NCBI RefSeq assembly: GCF_016863435.1
Contig: NZ_BOOW01000028.1
Span: 62,001-126,000 of the forward strand
Length of the DNA stretch: 64,000 bases
Source: Sinosporangium siamense
Lineage (GTDB): Bacteria; Actinomycetota; Actinomycetes; Streptosporangiales; Streptosporangiaceae
Direction of reading: 5' to 3'
A program made the translations under genes and the position numbers. Within the stretch, counting starts at the first letter, position 1; the number at the start of each line of letters is the position of its first letter. The notes beneath the pieces were generated by a model, which made no database searches, was not told the origin of the DNA, and saw only the letters and a list, made by a program, of their open reading frames with translations. Below are positions 9,374-17,558 of this stretch, piece after piece.

Positions 9374-9838
9374 GTGTCAAATCAAGCTGAAACGCTGAAG
9401 CGGATCATGGACGAGAGTCAGCGGCACTATGCGGCGTACGTCCTGTTCAACCAGGCAATGGCCGACCATCTGCAGATTCACTCCACCGACCTGCAGTGCG
9501 TGGCCTTGCTGGATCTGGAGTCTGGGCCGGTCAGCACCGGTGAGATCGCACGGCTGACCGGCCTGACGCCCGGTTCGGCCACACGCCTGGTGGATCGCCT
9601 GGAGAAGGCGGGCCTGGTGGCACGCCACCCGGACCCGGCCGACCGCAGGCGGGCCCTGGTCGCTTTGGCGCCCAAGGCTCGGGAAAGGATCGGCGCGGCC
9701 TGGGACCTGCCGGGCAAGGCGTTCGCCGAGGTGCTGGAGCGCTACAGCGAGGCCGAACTGACCGTCATCGCCGACTACCTGCACCGAGCCGCCGACGTGG
9801 GCCGCGCCCAGGCCGAACGCCTCGCCGGGAGGAGCTGA
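9374..9838 (+). CDS. MarR-family transcriptional regulator
   Basis: A 154-residue winged-helix regulator from GTG 9374. The DNA-binding part (SADLQCVALLDLE-like helix, GEIARLTGLTPGSATRLVDR recognition helix) is followed by the DPADRRRALV wing and a C-terminal dimer helix. ATG 9407 is an alternative start. No convincing ribosome site precedes either, because the sequence upstream is the broken NmrA-like gene. MarR proteins commonly repress a divergent oxidoreductase, and the NmrA remnant is the likely former target. The promoter may have been damaged by the same deletion. Confidence 0.85.
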   Translation: MSNQAETLKRIMDESQRHYAAYVLFNQAMADHLQIHSTDLQCVALLDLESGPVSTGEIARLTGLTPGSATRLVDRLEKAGLVARHPDPADRRRALVALAPKARERIGAAWDLPGKAFAEVLERYSEAELTVIADYLHRAADVGRAQAERLAGRS

Positions 9839-9867
9839 GGGAACGGCTGTTCACAGCGGTGGCAGGG

Positions 9868-10764
9868 TCACCTCAAGCGGTCTTCGGCCCTGTCCTTGGA
9901 AGCATCGGCTGCCGGTTCGTTCCACTGGGCGAGCAGGTGGAGCGAGGTTTCGGATGGGCTGCCGGGTTCGGCGTCGTAGATGAACAACGTCTGGTCTGAG
10001 TCGTCGGCGGGGGTGAAGGCCTGGTAGGTGATGGTGAGGTCGCCGACGAGGGGATGATGGTAGTCCTTGCTGCCGGTAGTGCGCCGGTGGACCTTGTTGT
10101 CTGACCAATAGCGGCGGAACTCCTCGCTCTGGATGGACAGGTCTCCGACGAGGGCGCTGAGGGCGGGATCGTCGGTCCGGCCACCGGCGTCGAGGCGGAG
10201 CAGGGCGGCGGTGTCGGCGGCGACGGCGGGCCAGTTCTTGTACAGCTCGTGGGCGTGGGGATCGAGGAAGACGAAACGTGCCAGGTTGCGCTCGGCTGCG
10301 GGCAGGGCGCGGAAATCGGTGATCAGGCGACCGGCGAGCCGGTTGTGGGCGAGGACGTCAAGGCGGCGGCCGACGACGAACGCGGGCCGGCGCACCGTTT
10401 CCAGGGTGTCCAGCAGCCGCCAGGTGGCGGGGTGGACGCGTTGCGGGCGCGGGCGTCGTCTGCGCTGGGCGGGCTTGGGGCGGGCCAGGGTGTGCAGGTG
10501 CTCGCGCCCGGCGTCGTCGAGGTGGAGAGCGGTGGCGAGCGCGTCGAGGACCTCGGGTGAGGCGCTGCGGCTGCGGCCCTGTTCGAGGCGTGTGTAATAG
10601 TCCACGCTCACCCCGGCGAGCCGGGCCAGTTCCTCGCGCCTCAGCCCGGACACGCGGCGCCGGCTCAGGATGGACTCGTCGAGTCCGGCCTGTCGCGGGC
10701 TGAGCCGGGCGCGGGCCGAGCGCAGGAACTCCGCCAGCGGGATGCTGGTGTGGTCACGGTCCAT
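9868..10764 (-). CDS. XRE-family regulator with MmyB-like ligand domain
   Basis: A 298-residue protein. Residues about 8-75 form a Cro/CI-type helix-turn-helix (RRVSGLRREELARLAGVSVDYYTRLEQGR); residues about 105-275 form the MmyB-like PAS-type ligand-binding domain (PAFVVGRRLDVLAHNRLA, FVFLDPHAHELY, DYHHPLVGDLTITYQAF). Such regulators usually control a divergent oxidoreductase and may bind fatty acids or similar ligands. I chose ATG 10764, directly before the conserved N terminus, over the longer frame to 11031. The 293-bp spacer upstream faces no intact gene, so its natural target may have been lost. Confidence 0.9.
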   Translation of the reverse strand: MDRDHTSIPLAEFLRSARARLSPRQAGLDESILSRRRVSGLRREELARLAGVSVDYYTRLEQGRSRSASPEVLDALATALHLDDAGREHLHTLARPKPAQRRRRPRPQRVHPATWRLLDTLETVRRPAFVVGRRLDVLAHNRLAGRLITDFRALPAAERNLARFVFLDPHAHELYKNWPAVAADTAALLRLDAGGRTDDPALSALVGDLSIQSEEFRRYWSDNKVHRRTTGSKDYHHPLVGDLTITYQAFTPADDSDQTLFIYDAEPGSPSETSLHLLAQWNEPAADASKDRAEDRLR

Positions 10765-11056
10765 ACCACCCAGTGTCGCGCCTTCTCCCGGCATGGTTCC
10801 TCGTAAAGGTGGCCCTGTTTGTCCCCCGATCACCTGGGCCTTTTGCCACCTGTTCTCGCTGCTCAGCACTGCTTCAGCCGAAGCAGGGCCGATGCGGGGC
10901 ACGCGCCCATGCAGGCGTCCGCCGTCCACCGCCGGCTGGCCCCCGGCCTGCTCCGCGAGGCGGCGGCGAAGATCCGCGCATCCCGATAAGGGGATCGCAT
11001 CGCCGTCGCGGAGTCCACCGGGTGCCCCCACCCGGCGCCATCCGGCAGATCGAGGT
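10765..11056. other. intergenic stretch with a possible gene tail
   Basis: No intact gene is visible. On the plus strand, a frame ending at TAA near 10989 encodes VHRRLAPGLLREAAAKIRASR, which has the amphipathic look of the last helix of a regulator such as an IclR protein. It may be another remnant, but it is too short to assign. Confidence 0.25.
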
Positions 11057-12253
11057 TCAGCTCCGGGGGAAGATCTCGGTCTCGGGGCGCTGCATGTACT
11101 CCATCGCCGCGATGAACTCCGGGTCGCCGAAGCGTCGCTCCATCTCCTCAGCCGTCACGTCCTCGATGCGGGTCTGGATCCACCACACGTTGCCGAACGG
11201 GTCACGCACCCGCCCGACCAGGTCGCCGAAGGCCAGATGGGTGACCTCCGAGACGGAGACGCCTCCCGCCTCGACCGCCTGGCGGTGTACGGCATGGGCA
11301 TCCGCGCTGTCGAACTCGATCACGCCGAGGCCGTAGCGGGCGTGGGGCAGCCAGACGACGCGGTCGCCGCCGACCGTGGTCCACATCATGTGATGCTGCT
11401 CCGGGGGCAGCAGGCCGGCGGTCGCGATCGCCTGGAGAAAGCGGGTCAGGTCTTCGGTGGTGGAGACGACGCCACCGGCCGCCCACCCCCATGAGGTGTT
11501 GAGTGCGGTGACGTCGACGGGGGGCTTGTCGTAGTCGATCATTGACGCCCAGTTCTCCGCGGTGAGCGTGGCCGGGTCGACACCGTCCTTGAGGGCGCCG
11601 GCGACGTAGCCCGTGGGATGCGGGTGGGGATAGCCGGTGGCGTCGGCGGGCCGTACGTGGGTGTGGGCCAGGCCGAGCGGCCGGATGACCGTGCGTTCGA
11701 CTTCGGCGGCGTAGGTGCTGCCTGTGACCTTCTCGATGATCGCGCCGGCCAGGTAGTAGCCGCCGTTGGCGTAGAGGAACTGCTCGCCCGGCTCGGCGAC
11801 CGGTGGCTGGGACAGCGCGAGCTCGATCAGCTCGGAGGTGGTCCAGATGCGGGTCGGCCGGGTGGCGAGGCTGTTTTGCAGCTCTGGTGCGAGGCCGGTG
11901 AGGAACAGGCCGCTGGTGTGGTTGAGCAGATGCCGGATGGTGATCCTGTCGCCGTCGTAGCCGCCCGTCTCCATGACGCCGGGCAGCCACGTGTTGACCG
12001 GGTCCTCAAGGCTCAGCCTGCCCTCGGCCGCCAGGGCCAGCGCGGTGACGGCGGTGAAGGCCTTACCGGAGCTGCCGATGTGTAGGTATTCCCCAGGCTG
12101 ACGCCGATGCCCGGTAGTGAGGTCGGCCACTCCTGCGGTGCCGAACCAGGTTCCGTCGGCGTCGTGAACTTCGGCGACGATGCCGGGAATGCCGTCCGCG
12201 GCCACAGCCCAGTCCAGGATCTGCTGCACCCTTTCGTAGGTGTTATGTGCCAT
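11057..12253 (-). CDS. chimeric serine beta-lactamase-like / VOC fusion protein
   Basis: Residues 1 to about 310 are a class C/DD-peptidase-like serine hydrolase: SSGK (S61, K64) is the SxxK motif, LYANGGYYLAG holds the YxN motif, and HLLNHTSGL is conserved. The homology stops at RYGLGV (about residue 311), before the third motif (HxG) that should follow. From there the protein continues in frame as the C-terminal half of a PhnB-like VOC protein (DSADAHAVHRQAVEAGG, GRVRDPFGNVWWIQT, EEMERRFGDPEFIAAMEY). No family I know has this order, so a deletion joining two neighbouring genes is the simplest explanation. Start ATG 12253 follows GAAAGGCG. The DrrAB-like genes lie downstream on the same strand. 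Confidence 0.8.
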   Translation of the reverse strand: MAHNTYERVQQILDWAVAADGIPGIVAEVHDADGTWFGTAGVADLTTGHRRQPGEYLHIGSSGKAFTAVTALALAAEGRLSLEDPVNTWLPGVMETGGYDGDRITIRHLLNHTSGLFLTGLAPELQNSLATRPTRIWTTSELIELALSQPPVAEPGEQFLYANGGYYLAGAIIEKVTGSTYAAEVERTVIRPLGLAHTHVRPADATGYPHPHPTGYVAGALKDGVDPATLTAENWASMIDYDKPPVDVTALNTSWGWAAGGVVSTTEDLTRFLQAIATAGLLPPEQHHMMWTTVGGDRVVWLPHARYGLGVIEFDSADAHAVHRQAVEAGGVSVSEVTHLAFGDLVGRVRDPFGNVWWIQTRIEDVTAEEMERRFGDPEFIAAMEYMQRPETEIFPRS

Positions 12254-12316
12254 TTTGGCGCCTTTCGGAGGAGAACGATTTAGAAGAGAACAGGCGGTGT
12301 GCGGGTACCCGGGTGT

Positions 12317-13138
12317 TCACCGCCCCCTGCGCGTGTAGGCGCGGAGCGACAGCGGGACGAACAGGACCAGCAGTGCGGCCGACCAGAGCAGGACGGTGGC
12401 GACCGGGTGCGCGAGCGGCCACGACACGTCTCCGGACGGGGCGCCCGGGTTGCCGAACAGTTCTCGGGTGGCGGCGGTGAGTGCGCTGACCGGGTTCCAG
12501 TCGGCGACGAACCGCAGCCAGGCGGGCATGCCGTCGGTCGGGACGAACGCGTTGGACAGCATCGTGATCGGCAGGAACAACGGCACCAACTGGGTGGCGG
12601 CCTGCTCGTCCTTCACCAGCAGGCCCAGATAGACACCCACCCAGCCCAGCGCGTAGCGCATCAGCAGTATCAGCCCGAACGCCTCGGCGGTGGGGATCAG
12701 GCCGAGGTGCGGCTGCCAGCCCACCAGCAGGCCCGTGGCCACCATGGCGGCCAGCAGCGGCACACCGATCAGGGAGTCGGCGCCGGTCTGCCCGAACGGC
12801 ACAGCCAGCCGCGCCATCGGCATGGAACGGAACCGATCCATCACGCCAAGCGAGGCGTCGGCCGCCATCCGCCCCATGACCCCCTGCATTGCCGTGAAGG
12901 TCACCATCGCGAACAGACCGGGCATGAGGTATTCGCGGTAGTCGCCCCCGCCCGGCACCTGGATCGCGCTGCCGAAGACGTAGCCGAACAGCACCACCAT
13001 GATGACGGGGAAGACCAGCGCGGCGATGATCTGCCCGGGTTCCTGCCGCAGTCGTCCCAGCTCGCGGCCGATCAGGGTCAGGCCGTCGAGGAAGGTCCAG
13101 CGCAGGCGGTCGAATGGCGAGGAGATGAGGGTGGTCAT
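12317..13138 (-). CDS. ABC-2 type exporter permease (DrrB-like)
   Basis: A 273-residue integral membrane protein with about six hydrophobic segments and the ABC-2 signature (QEPGQIIAALVFPVIMVVLF; MPGLFAMVTFTAMQGVMGR; RFRSMPMARLAVPFGQ; the LSNAFVPTDGMPAWLRFVA segment before the last helices). It pairs with the ATPase encoded just upstream; the two genes overlap by the ATGA at 13135-13138, so they are translationally coupled. DrrAB-type pumps export hydrophobic drugs such as anthracyclines, but the substrate here is unknown. Confidence 0.92.
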   Translation of the reverse strand: MTTLISSPFDRLRWTFLDGLTLIGRELGRLRQEPGQIIAALVFPVIMVVLFGYVFGSAIQVPGGGDYREYLMPGLFAMVTFTAMQGVMGRMAADASLGVMDRFRSMPMARLAVPFGQTGADSLIGVPLLAAMVATGLLVGWQPHLGLIPTAEAFGLILLMRYALGWVGVYLGLLVKDEQAATQLVPLFLPITMLSNAFVPTDGMPAWLRFVADWNPVSALTAATRELFGNPGAPSGDVSWPLAHPVATVLLWSAALLVLFVPLSLRAYTRRGR

Positions 13139-14079
13139 CGGGCGCTCTCCTTGCGGCCGGTGAGGCGCAGGAACACCTCGTCGAGGGTGGGGCGGCGCAG
13201 GCTCACGTCGGCGGCGGCGACTCCGGCGCGGTCGAGTTCGCGCACGATGCCGGCGAGCCGGAGGCCGCCGCGCGGCAGGGCGACACTGAGCCGGTCGGCG
13301 CCCGTCACTGTGGGATCGGTGCCGGTGAGGGTGTTCAGGACGGTCGCCGCCGCGGGCAGTGCGGCGGGGTCTTCGAGGGTGACGTCGAGGCGGTCGCCGA
13401 TCGTGGCCTTCAGGTCGTCGGGTGTGCCGGTGGCGATCACGCGTCCGTGGTCGACGACGGCGATGTCGTCGGCGAGGTGGTCGGCCTCGTCCAGGTATTG
13501 CGTGGTGAGCAGCACCGTGGTGCCGCCGGCCACCAGGTCGCGGACGCTGTCCCAGATCTCGCCGCGGCTGCGGGGGTCCAGGCCGGTGGTGGGCTCGTCG
13601 AGGAAGAGCACGTCGGGGCGCTGGATGAGGCAGGTGATCAGGTCGAGCCGGCGGCGCATGCCGCCGGAGTAGCCGGCGACGGGGCGGTCTGCGGCCTCGG
13701 TCAGGCCGAAGCGGTCGAGCAGTTCGTCGGCGCGGTGGTGTGCCTGGCGGCGGGGGAGGTGGTGGAGGCGTGCGAACATGCGCAGGTTGCCGCGACCGGT
13801 GAGCTTCTCGTCCACGGCGGCGTATTGGCCGGCCAGCCCGATCCGCTCGCGGACTTTGCCGGCTTCACAGGCGACGTCGTGTCCGGCGATGCGGGCGTGC
13901 CCGGCGTCGGGGTCGGACAGGGTCGCCAGGATGCGCACCGCGGTTGTCTTCCCTGCGCCGTTCGGTCCGAGCACGCCGCAGACCGTCCCTTTCGGGACGC
14001 TCAGGTCTAGGCCTTGTAGCGCATGGGTGCCGCCGAAGGACTTGTGCAGCCCCTCGGCGACCACGATCGGATCAGACAT
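13135..14079 (-). CDS. ABC exporter ATP-binding protein (DrrA-like)
   Basis: A 314-residue ATPase: Walker A GPNGAGKTT, Q-loop in GLAGQYAAVDEKLTGR, signature YSGGMRRRLDL, Walker B DVLFLDEPTTGLD and switch histidine region LTTQYLDEAD, plus the C-terminal DrrA-type accessory domain ending RRPTLDEVFLRLTGR. ATG 14079 is preceded by a strong GGAGGGG site; a frame from 14112 lacks one. It drives the downstream permease. Expression is likely repressed by the divergent TetR regulator through the repeated operator in the 86-bp spacer. Confidence 0.95.
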   Translation of the reverse strand: MSDPIVVAEGLHKSFGGTHALQGLDLSVPKGTVCGVLGPNGAGKTTAVRILATLSDPDAGHARIAGHDVACEAGKVRERIGLAGQYAAVDEKLTGRGNLRMFARLHHLPRRQAHHRADELLDRFGLTEAADRPVAGYSGGMRRRLDLITCLIQRPDVLFLDEPTTGLDPRSRGEIWDSVRDLVAGGTTVLLTTQYLDEADHLADDIAVVDHGRVIATGTPDDLKATIGDRLDVTLEDPAALPAAATVLNTLTGTDPTVTGADRLSVALPRGGLRLAGIVRELDRAGVAAADVSLRRPTLDEVFLRLTGRKESAR

Positions 14080-14090
14080 AACCCCTCCAC

Positions 14091-14147
14091 TGGGTACCTT
14101 GTACGCGATCATGACGGCCAGGCTAAGGGACTGGGTACTATGTACGC
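14091..14147. promoter_or_regulatory. twin operator-like repeats between DrrA-like and TetR genes
   Basis: Two 16-bp direct repeats, TGGGTACCTTGTACGC (14091-14106) and TGGGTACTATGTACGC (14132-14147), match at 14 of 16 bases and sit 41 bp apart in the divergent spacer. Each contains two GTAC tetramers 7 bp apart, a plausible TetR dimer site controlling both directions. Confidence 0.7.
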
Positions 14148-14165
14148 AACCAGGAGGATGGAACG

Positions 14166-15122
14166 GTGACCGACGCCGAGTACGTGAACATCTGGATGCG
14201 TCCCGAGCGCCCGGCCTACGGGCCGAAGCCGGCCTACAGCCGCGCGCAGATCACCGAGGCCGCGGTCCGGATCGCCGACGCCGAGGGGCTGGAGGCCGCC
14301 ACCATGCGGCGGATCGCCGCCGAGATCGGCGCGGGCGTGATGTCGCTCTACCGCTACGTCCCGAGCCGCGACAACCTCGTCGAGCTCGTGGCCGACCGGC
14401 TGCAGGGCGAGATCGACCTCGAAGGCCTGCCATCCGGCGACTGGCGCGCGGACCTGACGCGCTACGCCTGCGAACACCGGGCCATGTGGCTGCGCCACCC
14501 GTGGGTCGTCACCGTGCACCGGGCACTCCCCAGCTACGGCCCCAACCAGCTGCTGTTGATCGAACGGGTGATGGGGGTGCTGGACGCCCACGTCTCCATC
14601 GACGAGAACCTCGGCCTCATGGCCATGTTGAACAGCTACATCGAGGGCGCGGTCCGCGAGGAGATCAGCTGGGCCGGAGAGGTCCGCCGCAGCGGGCTCA
14701 GCGAGTCGGAGTGGACGGCGCGGAGCTACCCGCGCATTCAGCAGCTCACGAACAGCGGCAAATACCCGATCTTCACCAAGATCGTGATGCAGGCGCGCCA
14801 GCCGCACCTGAGCTACGACGACCGGTTCCGGCACGGGCTGGAGCGTGTCCTCGACTTCATCGCCACGACCCTCCCGCGGACGGCCCGCTCTCCGGCGGAG
14901 GCCATCCGGCGCGACCACCCCCCGATCGCACAGCCCGCCGCCCCTTGTGACGAAACCCCCGCCGTGGCGGCCGGCCGTGACGAAACGACAGGCGATCCCG
15001 CCCCCGCCTCCGGCTGCCCCGTGTGCGGCAACGCCATCCCCGGAACCGTCACCGGACGGCCCCGCCGTTACTGCTCACAGGCATGCCGGCAAAGCGCTTA
15101 CCGCACTCGAAGAAGGGCTTGA
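14166..15122 (+). CDS. TetR-family regulator with C-terminal zinc-ribbon-like tail
   Basis: A 318-residue regulator from GTG 14166 (AGGAGG just upstream). The helix-turn-helix (residues about 25-75: AAVRIADAEGLEAATMRRIAAEIG, MSLYRYVPSRDNL) is followed by a TetR_C_1-type ligand domain. The last 40 residues carry four cysteines in a CxxC...CxxxC pattern (CPVCGNA, RRYCSQACRQSAYRTR) that looks like a small zinc ribbon, joined by a Pro/Ala-rich linker. It is divergent from the DrrAB-like pump and probably represses it. The tail could add DNA contacts or sense redox state or metal. Confidence 0.9.
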   Translation: MTDAEYVNIWMRPERPAYGPKPAYSRAQITEAAVRIADAEGLEAATMRRIAAEIGAGVMSLYRYVPSRDNLVELVADRLQGEIDLEGLPSGDWRADLTRYACEHRAMWLRHPWVVTVHRALPSYGPNQLLLIERVMGVLDAHVSIDENLGLMAMLNSYIEGAVREEISWAGEVRRSGLSESEWTARSYPRIQQLTNSGKYPIFTKIVMQARQPHLSYDDRFRHGLERVLDFIATTLPRTARSPAEAIRRDHPPIAQPAAPCDETPAVAAGRDETTGDPAPASGCPVCGNAIPGTVTGRPRRYCSQACRQSAYRTRRRA

Positions 15123-15288
15123 TCCGTAGCCGACGAGCGGTGCACGTGATGGCGCTGATCATGTCGGCCGCCTTGGCGTCAGCCGTACTGACACTCCCGG
15201 CGCCCCCTGCCTGAAGGAAGCTTCACTTGAACGGCAAGAGCCTGATCACGGTTTCCAGTATCGGCCCTGCGCACAAACCGGGAAGATC

Positions 15289-16737
15289 ATGATTGTCTCC
15301 ATGAAGAAGACCTGGGTCACCCTCCTGTGCGTGACAGTTCTCGCCGGATGCAGCACGGCAGCGAAGCCGACCGACCAAGAGGCCGGCCCGATCAAGTGGG
15401 GTCCCTGTGTCGACCTCGCCGGGTTCGACGGTCAGCCCACGAAACCGGACCCGGCCATGCAGTGCGGCACGATCCCGGTGCCGCTCGACTACGCCGAGCC
15501 CGATGGTGAGCAGATCGACATGGCGCTGATCCGGACCAGGGCCGTTGGGAGTCGGCTCGGGTCGCTCGTCTTCAACTTCGGCGGGCCCGGTGTTTCGGGC
15601 GTCGACAACCTGTCACCCGACGCCTTCTCCGTCCTCGGCAGCCGCTACGACCTGGTCGGTTTCGATCCCCGGGGTGTCGAGCGCAGCGCCGGGGTCAGGT
15701 GCGGCGGGCAGGTCGGCAACCTCCTGGCCTCAAAAGACGGCCCGCAGGCCGAAAGGCTGCTCAAGGAGTTCGCCGACGCCTGCCGGCGGGACTCCGGCAA
15801 GGTGCTGCCGCACGTCGGCACCGTCAACGCGGCCAGGGACCTCGACCGGATCCGCGCCGCGCTCGGGGACGAACGGCTCAACTACTTCGGCTTCTCCTAC
15901 GGCACCCACCTCGGTGCCGTCTATGCCACCCGGTTTCCCAAGAAGGTCGGCCGTTTCGTGCTCGACGCCCCCTTCGACCCCACCGTGAGCTTTGGGGAGC
16001 GGGCCGTGACCCAGGCGGCCGGCTTCGGGCGCGCCTTCGCGGCGTTCGCCGAGGACTGCGTGGCCCGGGGTTGTGAACTCGGCGATGATCCGGGCGCCGT
16101 CAAACGGGCGGTCGAGAACCTGGTCGACGGGTTGAAGAGCGAGCCGCTCAAGGTCGGTGACCGTATGCTCACCTACGGCCTGGCCCAGCTCGCCGTGCTC
16201 GCTGCGCTCTATTCCGAGGACAGCTGGTCGATGCTGGAGGAGGGTGCTGCCACCGCGCTCAAGGGCGACGGCAGCACGCTGCTCGAGCTGGCCGATCTCT
16301 ATACCGGCCGCAAACCCGACGGCGGCTACTCGACCGCGATGTCCAGCCTCCAAGCCGTCAACTGCGCCGACACCACGGAACGCCCCACCGCCGCGCAGGT
16401 CGCCGAGATCAACAGGAAGATCGAGAAGATCTTCCCCTTCATGGCCGGCGACGCGGCCAGACCCTGCGCCTACTGGCCCGTCCCCGGCAGCGACGAGGCG
16501 AAGAAGATAGACGCCACCGGGTCCGCGCCCATCGTGGTGATCGGCGGCAAGGGCGACCCGGCCACGCCGTACAAGTGGGCGACCGCTCTCGACGCGCAGC
16601 TCAAGACCGGCGTGCTGGTCACCTATGAGGGCGGGGGGCACGGCGCCTACAACAACGCCTGCGTCACTCGCGTCGTCGACAAGTATCTGCTCGACGGTCA
16701 GGTGCCGGCCGAGGGGACCACCTGCCCGGCCGCATGA
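15289..16737 (+). CDS. secreted S33 (TAP-like) peptidase lipoprotein
   Basis: A 482-residue exported alpha/beta-hydrolase peptidase. The N terminus is a lipoprotein signal (MKKTWVTLLCVTVLAGC, lipobox LAGC). GFSYGTHLG holds the nucleophile serine, the acid lies in VIGGKGDPATPYKWA, and the histidine in GGGHGAYNN belongs to the TAP C-terminal domain. Family members release tripeptides or amino acids from peptide N termini outside the cell. Start may be ATG 15289 or ATG 15301; GGAAG lies rather close to the first. It stands alone after the TetR gene. Confidence 0.92.
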   Translation: MIVSMKKTWVTLLCVTVLAGCSTAAKPTDQEAGPIKWGPCVDLAGFDGQPTKPDPAMQCGTIPVPLDYAEPDGEQIDMALIRTRAVGSRLGSLVFNFGGPGVSGVDNLSPDAFSVLGSRYDLVGFDPRGVERSAGVRCGGQVGNLLASKDGPQAERLLKEFADACRRDSGKVLPHVGTVNAARDLDRIRAALGDERLNYFGFSYGTHLGAVYATRFPKKVGRFVLDAPFDPTVSFGERAVTQAAGFGRAFAAFAEDCVARGCELGDDPGAVKRAVENLVDGLKSEPLKVGDRMLTYGLAQLAVLAALYSEDSWSMLEEGAATALKGDGSTLLELADLYTGRKPDGGYSTAMSSLQAVNCADTTERPTAAQVAEINRKIEKIFPFMAGDAARPCAYWPVPGSDEAKKIDATGSAPIVVIGGKGDPATPYKWATALDAQLKTGVLVTYEGGGHGAYNNACVTRVVDKYLLDGQVPAEGTTCPAA

Positions 16738-16969
16738 CGGGCAGGCCCGGGACCGGCTGGCGAAACTACATCTCGTGGCTGCGGGTTTGGGCTGACCACA
16801 GTGTCCTCCGCGCCGGCCTCCGCCGCACTTCCCGGCGTGCGCATCCTGCCGGTGCGCGGCGGCCCGCAGGAGCCGGCCCGGCTTCTCCAGTCGCCGAGCG
16901 AACCCGCACTCCGCCTCGCGGCCGCTTCGCGAACCGCGGCGCTGGGGGCCGACGGCGGCCCCGAAATTT

Positions 16970-17398
16970 CTAGGTCAGGTCGGTCTCGCGCAAGGGGGTG
17001 CCGCCGTCGATGAGGAGTCGTCCGCCGGGGGCGAGTGCCTGGCTGATGTGCTCGCGGGCGCGGATGCCGGCCTCTGGGTGGCGGCCGTCGAGTGCGCCGA
17101 CCCGGATGGCGAAGGCCAGGTCGAACGGCGGCTCTTCGGGCTGCAGGGTGAAGTCCTCGGCGGCCACGTGGCGGACGCCAAGCAGTCCGCGGGCGATCTC
17201 CGAGGCGGCGTTGCGTTCGATGAGGGCGACGCCCTTGGCCGAGCGGTCGATCACCAGGATGTGGCCGCCGGGTTTGATCCGCTCACACACCGCTTTCGCC
17301 GCGGCTCCCGGGGCTCCGCCTATCTCCAGGACACGCATGCCCGGCTCAAGGGGCAGGGCTTCGACGATCGCGGCGAGGCGTGGTGAGAGAGGTGTCAT
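16970..17398 (-). CDS. class I SAM-dependent methyltransferase
   Basis: A 142-residue methyltransferase with the core SAM-binding glycine motif MRVLEIGGAPGAAA (about residue 25), acidic motif ILVIDRS, motif FDLAFAIRVG and post-motif LAPGGRLLIDG. It is short, with little room for a substrate domain, as in small actinobacterial methyltransferases. ATG 17398 has GGAAGGA upstream; a frame to 17425 is less likely. It is monocistronic and its substrate is unknown. The 232 bp between the preceding peptidase gene and this stop hold no clear gene. Confidence 0.82.
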   Translation of the reverse strand: MTPLSPRLAAIVEALPLEPGMRVLEIGGAPGAAAKAVCERIKPGGHILVIDRSAKGVALIERNAASEIARGLLGVRHVAAEDFTLQPEEPPFDLAFAIRVGALDGRHPEAGIRAREHISQALAPGGRLLIDGGTPLRETDLT

Positions 17399-17558
17399 TC
17401 TCGGCGTCCTTCCCTGGAACACCACATTCTAGGCGTTGCGGTCCACTGGCTTCCGTACCTGGCGATGCCGTGAAAATCCAGGGCCCCACTCCTGAAATCT
17501 GCCATCAGGGAAGCGATTCATCTGGAAGCCGGGACAACGTTGTCGTGCGTGGCGAAGA

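Noticed and set aside
12299-13672. 457-codon plus-strand frame
   Set aside because: Antisense to the DrrAB-like genes, low-complexity Arg/Ser/His composition, no ribosome site.
16738-16969. Possible LysR-type gene tail (GVRILPVRGGPQEPARLL)
   Set aside because: The pattern is suggestive of a LysR C terminus but too short and without any supporting upstream motif.
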